Below are positions 1 through 9,482 of a stretch of DNA of 46,220 nucleotides, one piece after another; the stretch's first letter is position 1, and the number at the start of each line of letters is the position of its first letter. This DNA comes from Verrucomicrobiales bacterium. GTDB taxonomy: Bacteria; Verrucomicrobiota; Verrucomicrobiia; Verrucomicrobiales; DEV007. The position numbers and the translations under genes are program-made. The DNA is taken from positions 1 through 46,220 of the forward strand of contig JAEUHH010000082.1 in the NCBI GenBank assembly GCA_016795505.1, given 5' to 3'. Under the pieces are notes generated by a model that was not told where the DNA came from, ran no database searches, and was given only the letters and a program-made list of their open reading frames with translations.

Positions 1-1107
1 GTGGAGATAGCGCGCCATGTCGCGGACCTCCTCGCTGCTCTGCGTGTTTTCCTCTCCGATGTTCCAATTGAGCGCCAGCGCGTGACCAAACCTCGCGATC
101 ATCTCGCGACAGTAGAGTTTGCGCTCGATCCCCAGCTTGCCACCATCGAGTGCGGCGGAGATGTCGCGGTCCTTGCGCTCCGCGCCCGAGCGATGGTCGT
201 CCATCTCGTTTTCCTGGAGCTTGAAATGCAGATGAAGCCCGCGCGCGGTCGCGTGGTCGAAGACGATGCCCCATTGATCGAGCTTCGAGCCATCGTAGTG
301 GAGCTTCGAGCCACGTTCCACGAAAGGCCAGACGTTGTCGCCATCGCCGGAAGTGTTGTAGGTGAGAAAGGAAAAACCGTTCAGCCCCTTGTCGGCGAGG
401 TAGTTCAGCGCGCCGATGAGCCCCTTGCCCTTCCCGTCCTTCCAAGTGGGGTCACCGGCTTTCCAATCGCGGAGGTGCGGCGCCCAGGTCTTGAGCGGGC
501 CTTTGTCGGGCTTTCCGGTTTGGGTGTTGTCGAAATCGGTGTAGGCCAGCAAGGTCTCGGGAGAATCGGGACCGGCCTTGAGGAAATAGCGTTTCGAACC
601 GGCGAACTGGAGATGGTGTTTGCCGACGTATTGCAGACGGCCCTCGCCGCGGAAGTCACGTCCCGTTTTGTCCGTCTCCGCGATGGTGAAGCTGCCGGTG
701 AGTCCATCGTAGGGAGCGAGCGGATCGCCGCCGCCCTCCACCGCCGCGTTTTTTCCCTGGGTGAAGGAGATCGCGTAATCCCATCGGCCGGTCGTGTCCG
801 GCGAGAGATGGGCGCGCCATTGCTTGCCCGAGTCGGCACCACTTTCGCCCGCGTTTCCATCCGCCGCGAAGTAGCCGGGCACGGTGTAAACCGGCGCGCC
901 CGACTCATGGGTGAAGGTCACCGCGAAGGCGAGATCGGTGAAGGGGTTCGGATCGGTGTCACGCTCCCTTGCGAAGGGACCGTCGAGTGTCAGGGTGACC
1001 TTGTGCCACTGCTTGAGTTCGCCGGTGACGATGACGGTCTGGTTCGCTTGGGCGGAGAGGCCCTCGGTCAAGGCAAGGGCCCAAAAAACGGCTGAGATTC
1101 GATGCAT
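1..1107 (-). CDS. DUF5060 domain protein, glycosidase-like, 3' end outside window
   Basis: Partial gene: 369 codons are visible from the ATG at 1107 and the frame runs off the window edge, so the C-terminus is missing. The first ~19 residues form a plausible signal peptide (LALTEGLSAQA). Residues ~25-130 match the DUF5060 beta-sandwich pattern (ELKQWHKVTLTLDGP, then NPFTDL, VPGYFAADG and TGRWDY). The following part (from ~190) has TIM-barrel-like strands such as GLNGFSFLTYNTSGDGDN and LALNWNIGEEN, as in the DUF4038/apiosidase-like glycosidases that usually follow DUF5060. The substrate cannot be read from sequence; an extracellular or periplasmic polysaccharide role is inferred. It lies 111 bp downstream of the esterase at 1219-2955 on the same strand and may share its transcript. 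Confidence 0.85.
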   Translation of the reverse strand, partial: MHRISAVFWALALTEGLSAQANQTVIVTGELKQWHKVTLTLDGPFARERDTDPNPFTDLAFAVTFTHESGAPVYTVPGYFAADGNAGESGADSGKQWRAHLSPDTTGRWDYAISFTQGKNAAVEGGGDPLAPYDGLTGSFTIAETDKTGRDFRGEGRLQYVGKHHLQFAGSKRYFLKAGPDSPETLLAYTDFDNTQTGKPDKGPLKTWAPHLRDWKAGDPTWKDGKGKGLIGALNYLADKGLNGFSFLTYNTSGDGDNVWPFVERGSKLHYDGSKLDQWGIVFDHATARGLHLHFKLQENEMDDHRSGAERKDRDISAALDGGKLGIERKLYCREMIARFGHALALNWNIGEENTQSSEEVRDMARYLH

Positions 1108-1218
1108 GGGGGTGGCGCGGTTGATGGTGGCAAATGGTGGAGAAAACCTCAAGACTTACCGAACCTGTCGCCGACGATCAAAAGTGTCTCGACCGTTGGC
1201 TGGAAACGACCACGCACC

Positions 1219-2955
1219 TCACGGGGATCGGGGAACCCATTTGAAATCGGCGAAGAGTATCTTGGTCAGGTCGGAGCCTTCTTTCGGGAGAAAGTGGATC
1301 TTGCCCACGCCCGACCAATCGGCCATCGGCTTTTGGTCCCGGCGGTTGATGAGCCGTTCCGGAGCGATCGTCATTTCCTGCCATTCATCCGAGGCGGTGA
1401 TCTCCAGTTCGACCGAATCGTCGTTATCGGCGGTGAGCACCACCGTCTGCGGCTCGGTGCAATAGAACTTGAAACTCAACCGCGAGTTCGCCGGGGCCTG
1501 CCACTTGGGGTCGTGGAGTTGTCCGGTGCCGGAGCCGCGACCGTTGTTCGTCGAACGGAATCCCTTGATGCCCCCGGGACCCTCCAGCTCGGCGATGTGA
1601 CTCCAGGCGCCGTAGCCACTGCTGGAAAGATCATTCGACGGCTTGTCGGTGGCCCGGGCCTCGCCGAGTTTCGCGGGGATCGCCGCATTGAAGTCGGTCG
1701 AACGGACGATCGTCGTGTCGTAGGTGACATTCGCGTAGCCGAAGACATAATCGTCCACCTCCAGCACCGGCATCTTCCCGATCCACTGACCGCCCTGCCG
1801 CACCGCGGGGGTGTCGCGCCAGGAGCGGGTGAAACTGCACGGATCTTTCAGCGCATAAAAGAGCTCCACCTGGCTCACCGAGTCCGGGGAAACCGGGGTG
1901 ATGACGAGTTCCGGCACGCCTTCGGCATCCAGACGGATCTCCGACCGCGGATGTTCCGGCCAGTCCGTCTCTTTGCCGAGGACATGCTTTTCCAGCCAGA
2001 ACCTCGTGTTGTGCCCGATCTTCTCGGTGTCGTGATGTCCGCGCGCCTGAATCGCAAAGGACCACGGCACGCCCTTGGGAAATTTCTTGAAGCTCTCCAG
2101 CCCGCGCTCGTGTCCGCCGTGATGGTCGTTCGAACCATTGAGAAACAAGGTCGCCGCCGTGATGAACGGCACGTGCGCCTCGGGGGCGATCGAGGCCAGG
2201 ATGATCTCCTCACCCGGCGACTTCGGCGGTTCGACATAGGGGAGGTTGTAGAGCCAGACCCGCTTGTCGCGATAATAGTCGTTATAGCCGATCCCGAAGT
2301 AGGCCGCGACCGCCTTCACCCGGGAATCCGTGGCGAGATTCCACATCAGCGTGCCGCCATAGGAGTAGCCCGTCGCGCCGAGGCGGGTGCGATCGACTTC
2401 CTTCTGCTGCTCGAGGTAACTCAGCACCCGGCGCTGGATCGCATACCAGAGGTAGTCCGAGGTCTGCTTCGGATCGGTGATGGCCGCTCCGTCCAAGGTC
2501 TCAGCCCGCACCGGACCGGCCACCGTTCGGTCCATGTTACCGTGCCGCAGCGACTCGGGATATTTCGTGAAGTGCGGACGGTCACCCGTCCGGCCGCAGT
2601 AGTCGTGGGCCATCACCGCCCAACCGTCCTCGACAAACTTCCGGTCGGGACTCGCCGCCCCCATCCAGCCATGCACCGCGAGCAAGCCCGGCGCCTTCGT
2701 CGCTCCGGCCTTCACGCTGTAACGGCAGTAGACGCGGATCTCTTCGCCGAGCAGATAGGCGCTGATGTAAGAGTCGCGATGGTAAAGCCCGTCACGTGTT
2801 TCCTCGCGGACGATCTCCTCTTTGAAGTCGCCTTGGTCGGGGTCGTAGTCTTTCCCCAATTCGACCGGAGTCGGGGGAGAGGCAGTCAACGCAGTGGGCG
2901 GAGCGAGGAAACAGGACAGGAACAGAAGAGTCAGGCGGGGGCGAGTCATGGGCAT
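1219..2955 (-). CDS. secreted alpha/beta-hydrolase (dienelactone hydrolase/acetylxylan esterase-like) with C-terminal beta-domain
   Basis: 578 aa. Cleavable signal peptide (MTRPRLTLLFLSCFLAPPTA region); translation may start at Met1 or Met3, with no strong ribosome site to decide. The alpha/beta-hydrolase core spans ~85-330: oxyanion strand AVHGWMG (94-99), nucleophile elbow GYSYGG with Ser198, probable acid Asp277 in NGSNDHHGG, probable base His307/308 in ARGHHDTE. After the core come a beta-rich stretch (~370-435) and a CBM-like beta-sandwich (~440-578) with VVLTADNDDSVELEI. The family cleaves ester bonds on sugars or small esters. With the DUF5060 gene downstream, deacylation of a polysaccharide is a reasonable inference; exact substrate unknown. 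Confidence 0.85.
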   Translation of the reverse strand: MPMTRPRLTLLFLSCFLAPPTALTASPPTPVELGKDYDPDQGDFKEEIVREETRDGLYHRDSYISAYLLGEEIRVYCRYSVKAGATKAPGLLAVHGWMGAASPDRKFVEDGWAVMAHDYCGRTGDRPHFTKYPESLRHGNMDRTVAGPVRAETLDGAAITDPKQTSDYLWYAIQRRVLSYLEQQKEVDRTRLGATGYSYGGTLMWNLATDSRVKAVAAYFGIGYNDYYRDKRVWLYNLPYVEPPKSPGEEIILASIAPEAHVPFITAATLFLNGSNDHHGGHERGLESFKKFPKGVPWSFAIQARGHHDTEKIGHNTRFWLEKHVLGKETDWPEHPRSEIRLDAEGVPELVITPVSPDSVSQVELFYALKDPCSFTRSWRDTPAVRQGGQWIGKMPVLEVDDYVFGYANVTYDTTIVRSTDFNAAIPAKLGEARATDKPSNDLSSSGYGAWSHIAELEGPGGIKGFRSTNNGRGSGTGQLHDPKWQAPANSRLSFKFYCTEPQTVVLTADNDDSVELEITASDEWQEMTIAPERLINRRDQKPMADWSGVGKIHFLPKEGSDLTKILFADFKWVPRSP

Positions 2956-3052
2956 GGTGACGATTTCGAGGTAGGCCGGGAAACAGGAATGTGGGAATCA
3001 TGGCGTCGATGCGCAAAGACGGAAGCCAAATATTTCCGTAAGGTACCCGGCC

Positions 3053-3916
3053 ATGAAACGCCGCACCTTCCTCCACACTGCCGCACTTGCCAGCCTCGCC
3101 AGCCAGGTCGAGGCCCTGCGCGCCGCCACCGCCGGCATGAAGGTCAAAATCGGAGCCTGCGACTGGACGATGAAACTCGCCGCGCAACCGGCGGCGCTTG
3201 ATCTCGCGAAACGCATCGGACTCGACGGGGTGCAGGTCGATTTCGGGAGCACGCCCGATGCCGCAGGATGGCTGCCTCTCTTCGACGAGAAGCTGCAGGA
3301 CACCTACCTCGCCAAATCCGCCGAACTGGGGATCAAGGTCCCCTCGCTCGCGCTCGCCGTGCTCAACGGAGTTCCGCTCAAGAGCGAACCCGAGGCCGAG
3401 AAATGGGTCCTCGCCAGTCCCCGGGTCGCCCAACGCCTGAACTCGCGCTGCGTGCTTCTCGCCTTCTTCGGAAAAGGCAGCCTCGCCGGCGACGAGGCCG
3501 GGATCGCAAAGGTCACCGGCATTCTCAAGAAACTCGCGCCCCTCGCCGAAGAGGCGGGCCTCATCTACGGCATCGAGTCCACCCTCAAAGTGCCCGTCCT
3601 GGAAACGATCCTCGACGCGGTCGCTTCGCCCCACATTCAGGTCTGGTATGATGTCGCCAACATGGACAAGGAGGGCGAAGACTACGGCGAAGCGATCCGC
3701 CGACTCGGCAAAGAGCGCATCTGCGAATTCCACGCCAAGGATTTCGAAGGCCTCTACGGCCAGGGGAACATCGACTTCGGCAAAATGCGCGATGCCATGC
3801 GCGACATCGGCTGGCACGACGCCTGGGTCCACATCGAGGGCACCCAGCTCCCGAACGGGGTGGAGCAGGATGTCCGGTATGATGCGGAGTATCTGCGGGG
3901 GGTCTTCGGGCAGTGA
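3053..3916 (+). CDS. sugar phosphate isomerase/epimerase-like TIM-barrel protein, exported
   Basis: 287 aa. The N-terminus KRRTFLHTAALASLA resembles a Tat-type leader (RR-x-F-L), common in this family in Planctomycetes and Verrucomicrobia. The mature part is an AP-endonuclease-2-like TIM barrel (PF01261 type): IGACDWTM, then GLDGVQVDF, GIKVPSLAL, GLIYGIES, VWYDVANM and CEFHAKDF. Glu in IES, Asp in YDVAN and His in FHAKD sit where metal ligands are expected. It is the only plus-strand gene in the first 10.7 kb and faces a sulfatase pseudogene. Sugar isomerase or epimerase is the family-level expectation; the substrate is unknown. Confidence 0.85.
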   Translation: MKRRTFLHTAALASLASQVEALRAATAGMKVKIGACDWTMKLAAQPAALDLAKRIGLDGVQVDFGSTPDAAGWLPLFDEKLQDTYLAKSAELGIKVPSLALAVLNGVPLKSEPEAEKWVLASPRVAQRLNSRCVLLAFFGKGSLAGDEAGIAKVTGILKKLAPLAEEAGLIYGIESTLKVPVLETILDAVASPHIQVWYDVANMDKEGEDYGEAIRRLGKERICEFHAKDFEGLYGQGNIDFGKMRDAMRDIGWHDAWVHIEGTQLPNGVEQDVRYDAEYLRGVFGQ

Positions 3917-3945
3917 GGGGAATCTCGACGACCGTACAGCCGAAG

Positions 3946-3970
3946 GAGTGAAGCCTACCGATTTTCACTC
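3946..3970. terminator. possible hairpin between convergent genes
   Basis: GAGTGAA (3946-3952) pairs perfectly with TTCACTC (3964-3970) across an 11-nt loop, 27 bp after the isomerase-like gene stop. There is no clear T-run after it, so a rho-independent terminator is only weakly supported. The element lies between convergent units and could serve either strand. Confidence 0.3.
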
Positions 3971-4088
3971 GAACGCTCCGGTCAGTGCGCCGCCCCGCTG
4001 CGGATTCAGAATGTGCGGTTCCAAACCACTGAGTGCAGTGCCACCATCCGAACGGGAGGGACGACCAGGAAAACAAGCGCATGCGGAC

Positions 4089-4855
4089 CTACTTTGAGGT
4101 GAGCGGCGGCAGCTTTTCCAACCGCGCACCGAGCTCGGCGATGACACCGGGATGCCGCGCGGAGATCTCGTGCAGTTCTTCGGGATCGGTCTCGTGGTCG
4201 GAGAGTTCGGTCCGTCCATCGCTCCAGCGGGTGAAGCGCCACCGGTCCGTGCGGAGGCTTTGGGCGTGGAGTTTCGGGCTGCGGGTGATGAGGTTGAAGG
4301 CGGCGTCCTTGATGGCGGCGGCGGGATCGGCCAGAATGGGACGCAGACTCGCTCCCGCGGCGGGGTGAGGCATCTCCAGCCCGCAGAAATCGGCGACCGT
4401 GGGATACAAGTCGATGAACTCCACCAGCGATCGCGTCGACTGGCCGCCCTTCATGCCCGGTGCGGCGATGATGAGCGGTGCACGGCAACTGCGCTCGAAG
4501 AGGGTGTTCTTGTTCCACCACTGCCGTTCGCCGGTGTGATAGCCGTGATCGCCGACGAAGATCACGAGCGTCTTGTCCCAGAGTTGATTTCAGTCGAGCG
4601 CATCGAGGACGCGGCCGAACTGGGCGTCCATGAAGCTGGTGCCGGCGCAATAGGCGCGGAAGAGCTCGCGCCAGTCCTGTTCGTTGAATTTCGAAAAGGC
4701 TTTTTCGTAGTCGCCAAAGCCAACGCTCTCCTTGGGAACGGCCGTCGTGTCGGCGGGATCACTCCAGGGTTTCAGCGAGTCCGGCGGATAGAGATCGAAG
4801 TATTGCTTCGGTGCGATGAAGGGATCCTGCGGCTTCACGAACCCTTTCTCAAGCT
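4089..4855 (-). pseudogene. sulfatase remnant: N-terminal half missing, in-frame TGA
   Basis: This carries the C-terminal ~255 codons of a type I sulfatase. Recognisable blocks are GFVKPQDPFIAPKQYFDLYP (near 4850-4795), the helix FMDAQFGRVLDALD, VIFVGDHGYHTGERQWWNKN and the C-terminal subdomain ending at 4089. Two lesions are visible. The N-terminal ~200 residues, including the C-x-P-S-R formylglycine site, are absent, because sequence upstream of ~4855 passes directly into the end of the DUF4838 gene. A TGA at 4590-4592 also interrupts the frame between VLDALD and NQLWDKT; the reading frame continues unchanged on both sides, which is consistent with CGA to TGA. Catalytically dead. It was probably the downstream neighbour of the DUF4838 gene before a deletion. 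Confidence 0.85.
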
Positions 4856-4888
4856 TCGCGACCACAGTGAGTGAAGAATCCAGCAGGC

Positions 4889-6904
4889 TCACCGGAATCC
4901 CGGTCTGTCTTCGAGCAGCGTTTCGAGCGTCTGATCGGGACTGTACTTCTGCAGATACTTGTTGCCCGGCGTGGTGTAGGGACCGCTGATCGCAAAGGGA
5001 TGTTGCTTGGGGATCAGCCGGATTTCTTTCCAGATCTCCTCCCACTTGGCCTGCGCGGCGGCTTTGGCGTCGGGGTCCGTGCCTTTCGTCGCGGCGATCC
5101 GGTCGATCAGCGGCTCCATCCCGCGGATGAGGCGCAGGTAATCCAAGCCGGCGCGGACGAAGGCGATGCGCTTCCGGTATTTTTCATCGGCATCGGCCGC
5201 TTCTTTCGCCGCCAGTTCGAGCCGGCCATAGGCGTCATCAAAGAAGGCCTGGTTCCAAACTTCGCGCTCGGGCTTTTTCCCGTATCCGATCCGTGTCGCC
5301 GCATCGCCGATCAACTCCCAGTAAGCGGTCATCGTCTTCGCCGCCGGACCGAAGGCGCGCTGATAGTAGTCGGCGAGGATCGCCTCGCCATCGGCCCGGG
5401 GATTCCAGGTCATCTGCGCGAGCATGTAGTAGTGCGGACCCTGGCCCGCCCAACTGTCGAAGATCCAGTCCATGGCCAGGGAAACGACACCGTGATCGGC
5501 GGCAAAGCGCAGGTCTTCGATGACGCGGCGCGGCGCGGAGTTCGGAAATCCGGCCTTCCATCCGGCGTCGGAGGTGAGGTTGGGACGCCAGGCGAGACGT
5601 GGTGCGATCTTGCTCCATTGGATGAAGGCCTCGCGGTCCGCTTCGTTGGGCTGGTTGTGAAAGCTCCACACCCCGGAAACGATCACATTGGCATCAGGCT
5701 TCGCGGCCACCGGCGGAAGGCTCGACGCTCCGTAAGCCGTGGCGGAAACGAGCAAATCGTCGCGCTCGGGAAAGCGCTCGCGCAGCCGGCGGGCGAGGGT
5801 GTTGGCAAAGTGGATCTGCCGGTCGGCCATCGCCGGATAGGTGTGGGTTTTCCCGCTCTTTTTGTGCACCCAGGGAATCAGCGCCGCGCCGCCGGGCGCA
5901 TCCCAGGCACGACAGTTCTCGCAGGTGCAGTACCCGGAGGTCCAGCCGTCGTTCGCGTTGGCCCCGAAGGTCAACCGGTCGGGATACTCCGCCATGTCTG
6001 CCTCGACGTCTCTCAGCCACTGCTCCCAAACCGCGGGATTCGATTTGCAGAGCTTGGCCAATCGCCCGGAGTTGGCATGGCGCGTGCCATTCGGCTGGAG
6101 GGCGAAGTATTCGGGGTGCGTCTCGTGAAAGCGATCCCACCAGTCGTGAAACGGATGCCCCGGATCAATGAAGAGCGAGTCCAACTGCAAGCGCTGGCGG
6201 CGTGCCCACTCGTTTCCCGACATGTTCTTTTCCAGGGGGTAAATCATGAAGACGAAGCGCCGCCCGCGGATTTGGGGATGATAACGGACCGTGAAGGGCT
6301 TGAAGCGCAGCGTCGACTGTTTGACCACATCCTCGCCCAGTTCGCCGGGCCACAGCCAGCGCACGCCGAGGTGATCCTGGAGGAAGGTATGCACGGCGTT
6401 CACGGTGCCGTATTCCTGCTGCACGCCGACGATTTCCTTCCCGTTGCGATCCTTGATGGTCATGTGATCCGGGTCCCAGCGGTCGCGTCCGGCGATCACC
6501 AGATTCTTTCCATCGCAGGAAATCAGAATTTCCTCCGGGTGCTGGAAATCGAAATCCAGCTTGGGAAAGATCTCCTTCAGCCCGGGCTGGTAGCCCACCC
6601 AGATGGCCTGCTCCGGAGCCGGATCGGGCTGGCCCTCCAGGATCTCCGGCCTGGCTCCGCTGATTTTGGCGATGTAGTCGGCCAGCTCGCCGACGGCCCG
6701 GCGGGTAAAGGGCGGCGCATCCCGCGACACGATGATGGGCATTCGTGCCACGCCGGCCTCGACCAAGGTCAATTCCTCTGCGGCGACGGCGGCCCCTGGC
6801 TGGGAATCCGCCGCGCCCGGCGAGTGGGCGAGCAGCAGGGCGGTGAGGAGGGGAGTGAGTCCGCCAAAGAATCTGAGGTGAAAACAGGGTGCCGTGGTCT
6901 GCAT
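4889..6904 (-). CDS. DUF4838 domain-containing secreted protein
   Basis: 671 aa with a signal peptide (hydrophobic stretch LTPLLTALLLAHSPGAADS). Residues ~50-190 form an N-terminal alpha/beta domain like the non-catalytic domain of alpha-glucuronidases (FTRRAVGELADYIAKISG, IWVGYQ, EYGTVNAVHTFLQDHLGVRWLWPG). The region ~210-560 matches DUF4838: HETHPEYFALQPNG, LCKSNPAVWEQW, NDGWTSGYCTCENCRAWD, GVVSLAMDW. The CTCENC cysteine cluster is characteristic. A role on polysaccharides is expected from its usual neighbours, but no reaction is established. The stop at 4889 lies only ~35 bp from the junction with the sulfatase remnant, so the last few residues may be altered by that deletion. Confidence 0.85.
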   Translation of the reverse strand: MQTTAPCFHLRFFGGLTPLLTALLLAHSPGAADSQPGAAVAAEELTLVEAGVARMPIIVSRDAPPFTRRAVGELADYIAKISGARPEILEGQPDPAPEQAIWVGYQPGLKEIFPKLDFDFQHPEEILISCDGKNLVIAGRDRWDPDHMTIKDRNGKEIVGVQQEYGTVNAVHTFLQDHLGVRWLWPGELGEDVVKQSTLRFKPFTVRYHPQIRGRRFVFMIYPLEKNMSGNEWARRQRLQLDSLFIDPGHPFHDWWDRFHETHPEYFALQPNGTRHANSGRLAKLCKSNPAVWEQWLRDVEADMAEYPDRLTFGANANDGWTSGYCTCENCRAWDAPGGAALIPWVHKKSGKTHTYPAMADRQIHFANTLARRLRERFPERDDLLVSATAYGASSLPPVAAKPDANVIVSGVWSFHNQPNEADREAFIQWSKIAPRLAWRPNLTSDAGWKAGFPNSAPRRVIEDLRFAADHGVVSLAMDWIFDSWAGQGPHYYMLAQMTWNPRADGEAILADYYQRAFGPAAKTMTAYWELIGDAATRIGYGKKPEREVWNQAFFDDAYGRLELAAKEAADADEKYRKRIAFVRAGLDYLRLIRGMEPLIDRIAATKGTDPDAKAAAQAKWEEIWKEIRLIPKQHPFAISGPYTTPGNKYLQKYSPDQTLETLLEDRPGFR

Positions 6905-7107
6905 GACTTCGTCGGGGATTCCGGGGTCTCAAAGAACGCTCGTCCGAGCTTATTTCCCGGCAACGAACGGGAACAACTGGCGGATTTCCGTCTCGCCCGG
7001 GCTGGGTCGGTGTTCGCAACTCCCAACGGACTCCGCGTTTCCACCGCTTTGCCCGGCTCCTCGCCGTCGGCCGTGAAATTGCCTTCCCACCTCAGCCGCC
7101 CCAGGTG

Positions 7108-8436
7108 TCACTCGGCCGCCAGATCAATGCGGATCACCTCCGCATCATTCCGCACGAAGCAACTTTTCATGGCATAGGCCGGGTGCGACCAGACGATGGG
7201 ACGCTGGCGCATGTCGATGCCATTCGGTTCGATGACCTTGGCACGGCTGGTTTCCTGGTAGCCGGAGGGCGTCAGGTTGGCGATGGCGAGCTCACCCGTT
7301 TCGCTGAAGAGGAAAAAGCGGTCTTCGTGCGGAGTGACAAACACCGTGCCCCAGCGCGAGGGTTGCTCGAGCCCCACGGGCTCGAGCGATTCCCAGAGGC
7401 GTTTGCCACTGAGCAGCTCGAGGCAACGGAACTCGCCATACGAACACGCCCCGTAGAAATGACCCTCGGTGATCACCGGGCTGTTGATGATGCTGTTGAG
7501 GTGCTCGGTCCGTCTTTCGCTCTGCTCCCTGGTACGCCAGACGATCGTCGGCGGGTTCGCGGCATCGAGCTTCAAGAGCATGGAGCCGTTGTAGAAGGAG
7601 GTGAGCAGCAAATGATCTCCGGAGAGCTGCGGGCTGGGCACGCTGAGGCCGGCCTTGAGCGGCCAGGGCACCGACCACAGCGCTTTTCCCGTGGCGGGAT
7701 CGAGCGCGTTCACGGATTCGGGATGCCAGACGATCAGCAGCCGCTTGCCGCCGTGTTCGATGAGTTTCGGAGGACAATAGCCGGGCTCTTTCGCGGACAG
7801 GGCGCGCCATTTCTCCTCGCCCGTGATCTTGTCGAAGGCGATGGCCACCGAGCCGTCGCCGGCGGCGAGGCAGATGAGCAGTCCGCCGTCGATCAGAGGC
7901 GATGCCGAAAAGCCCCAGACCGGCGTACGTGCGCCGGGCAGCGTTTTGAAATCCTTCGACCACTGGGTGGAACCATCGGCGACGGAGCGGCAAAGGAGGT
8001 GGCCCTCCGCTCCGATGGTGTAGACACGGTCCCCGTCGACGGTCGGGGTGGTGCGTGGACCGGAGGCGTAGCTGACGGTGTAGTCCACCGGCTCGCTTTT
8101 CTCCCAAAGGATCCTGCCCGATTCGGCCTCGAGACAAACGAGCCGCTCATCACCGGGAATCCGACCGCGGGCAAAGGCGCTTTCTGGCATCGCGGTTCCC
8201 TCCGGCGTCTTCCGGTCGAACACAAAGACGCGGCCGTCGGCGACGGAGGGTCCGGCATAGCCGCGATGGATCGGCACGCGCCAAAGGACCTTCGGTCCGT
8301 CCGTGGGAAAGGTGCGAACGATTCCGGTCTCACGCCAGACCCCATCGTGCCCGGGACCGCCCCACTGAGGCCAGTCGTCGGCGTGTGACGGGAGAGAAAC
8401 GACCGCGAGGGCGAAGAGTAGAAGGATGGTTTTCAT
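7108..8436 (-). CDS. PQQ-like beta-propeller repeat protein
   Basis: 442 aa with a signal peptide (MKTILLLFALAVVSLPSHA). The mature start DWPQWGGPGHDGVWRETGI matches the WPQWRGPxRDG signature of the BamB-like PQQ-propeller proteins abundant in Planctomycetes and Verrucomicrobia. Propeller repeats with AxDxxTGxxxW-type blades follow, for example LEAESGRILWE, FDKITGEEKWR and LDPATGKALWS. No PQQ-binding catalytic residues can be assigned, so a scaffold or binding role is as likely as an enzymatic one. 203 bp without any recognisable feature separate its stop from the DUF4838 gene start (6904). Confidence 0.85.
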   Translation of the reverse strand: MKTILLLFALAVVSLPSHADDWPQWGGPGHDGVWRETGIVRTFPTDGPKVLWRVPIHRGYAGPSVADGRVFVFDRKTPEGTAMPESAFARGRIPGDERLVCLEAESGRILWEKSEPVDYTVSYASGPRTTPTVDGDRVYTIGAEGHLLCRSVADGSTQWSKDFKTLPGARTPVWGFSASPLIDGGLLICLAAGDGSVAIAFDKITGEEKWRALSAKEPGYCPPKLIEHGGKRLLIVWHPESVNALDPATGKALWSVPWPLKAGLSVPSPQLSGDHLLLTSFYNGSMLLKLDAANPPTIVWRTREQSERRTEHLNSIINSPVITEGHFYGACSYGEFRCLELLSGKRLWESLEPVGLEQPSRWGTVFVTPHEDRFFLFSETGELAIANLTPSGYQETSRAKVIEPNGIDMRQRPIVWSHPAYAMKSCFVRNDAEVIRIDLAAE

Positions 8437-8546
8437 GGGATGGGAACGATGGCTGATCGTGTGATTCTCGGCAAAAAAGATCTAACTCTTCAAAACAAGT
8501 CTGACCGTATCACAACGCTCCGAACCCCGCCCTTCAACACGCCCCT

Positions 8547-9383
8547 TCACTTCCGGATCCAGCCGAGATCGACGAGGAAGGCATCGGCTTCCGCGAGGGT
8601 TTTGGTGTAATCCTCCCCGCGATTGAAAAAGCCGTGTTCCGCGCCGTCGTAGCCGACCAGTTTGCAAGAACGGCCGGCGCGTTTCATCTCACTCTCGAAG
8701 GCAAGGGCGGTGGCGTAGGGGACGGTCGTGTCCGCCGTGCCGTGGAGGATCAGGGTCGGCGGTGTGTGTTCGCCGACGTGATGCGCCGGTGAGATCACCT
8801 CCGCCTCGACGCCCAGGCGTTCGACGCCGAGCTTCGCACCCGCCGGCGGATTCCATTCCCCGATCGGACCGAGCGTGCAGCCGGGGTTGAAGAGCATCAG
8901 GGCGTTGGGACGTTCATCGCTGCCGAAACCCGTGACCGTGCCCGTGACAGCGGCGAGGTGACCACCGGCGGAGCCTCCCGAGGCGGCGATCTTGTTCGGA
9001 TCGATGCCGAGACGGGCGGCGTTTTCCCGCACCCAGGCGATCGCGGCCTTGGCATCCTTCACGCATTCCACCACCTGCACCCCGTGACGCGACTTCACGC
9101 GGTAGTCGGCGGTGATCGCGATCATGCCGCGCTTCGCGAAATGACGGGCCTGATTCTCAAACTGGGCGGGCGAGCCCCCGGTCCAACCACCGCCGAAGAA
9201 AAACACGATCGCCGGCTTCGGCGACTTGGGATCCGATTCGCCAAAGATCCAGAGCTTCAGCTCGGTGGAGTCGATCGTCCGGTAGGTCTCGACCCGCGCG
9301 TCCGTGAAGGTGGGTGGATAGGTAAACTGGGCGAAAAGCGGAGCGGCGACGAGGCACAGCAGGAGACAAAGAAGGGATTTCAT
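8547..9383 (-). CDS. secreted alpha/beta-hydrolase, acetyl-esterase-like
   Basis: 278 aa from the ATG at 9383, chosen because MKSLLCLLLCLVAAPLFAQ is a clean signal peptide; an upstream in-frame start would add 17 non-signal residues. The esterase/lipase fold shows an FFFGGGW oxyanion region (61-67, a variant of HGGG), nucleophile Ser138 in SGGSAGGH, Asp218 in HGTADTTVP and His250 in GAEHGFF. These are features of hormone-sensitive-lipase-like acetyl-esterases. Probably removes acetyl groups from oligosaccharides exported or bound outside the cytoplasm (inference). Lies 110 bp upstream of the PQQ-propeller gene, same strand. Confidence 0.87.
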   Translation of the reverse strand: MKSLLCLLLCLVAAPLFAQFTYPPTFTDARVETYRTIDSTELKLWIFGESDPKSPKPAIVFFFGGGWTGGSPAQFENQARHFAKRGMIAITADYRVKSRHGVQVVECVKDAKAAIAWVRENAARLGIDPNKIAASGGSAGGHLAAVTGTVTGFGSDERPNALMLFNPGCTLGPIGEWNPPAGAKLGVERLGVEAEVISPAHHVGEHTPPTLILHGTADTTVPYATALAFESEMKRAGRSCKLVGYDGAEHGFFNRGEDYTKTLAEADAFLVDLGWIRK

Positions 9384-9482
9384 CAAGGGATGATCGGCAT
9401 GGATTCGGATCGTCAAACCCTGGAAGGTCCCCAAAGTTCCGGGAGCGACCGGAGGAACGCCGCCTTTCCTCGATGCCGATGT

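Noticed and set aside
1102-7177. Long plus-strand open frames at 1102-3201 and 4871-7177
   Set aside because: They are antisense to clear esterase and DUF4838 genes and have no domain, start context or normal protein composition.
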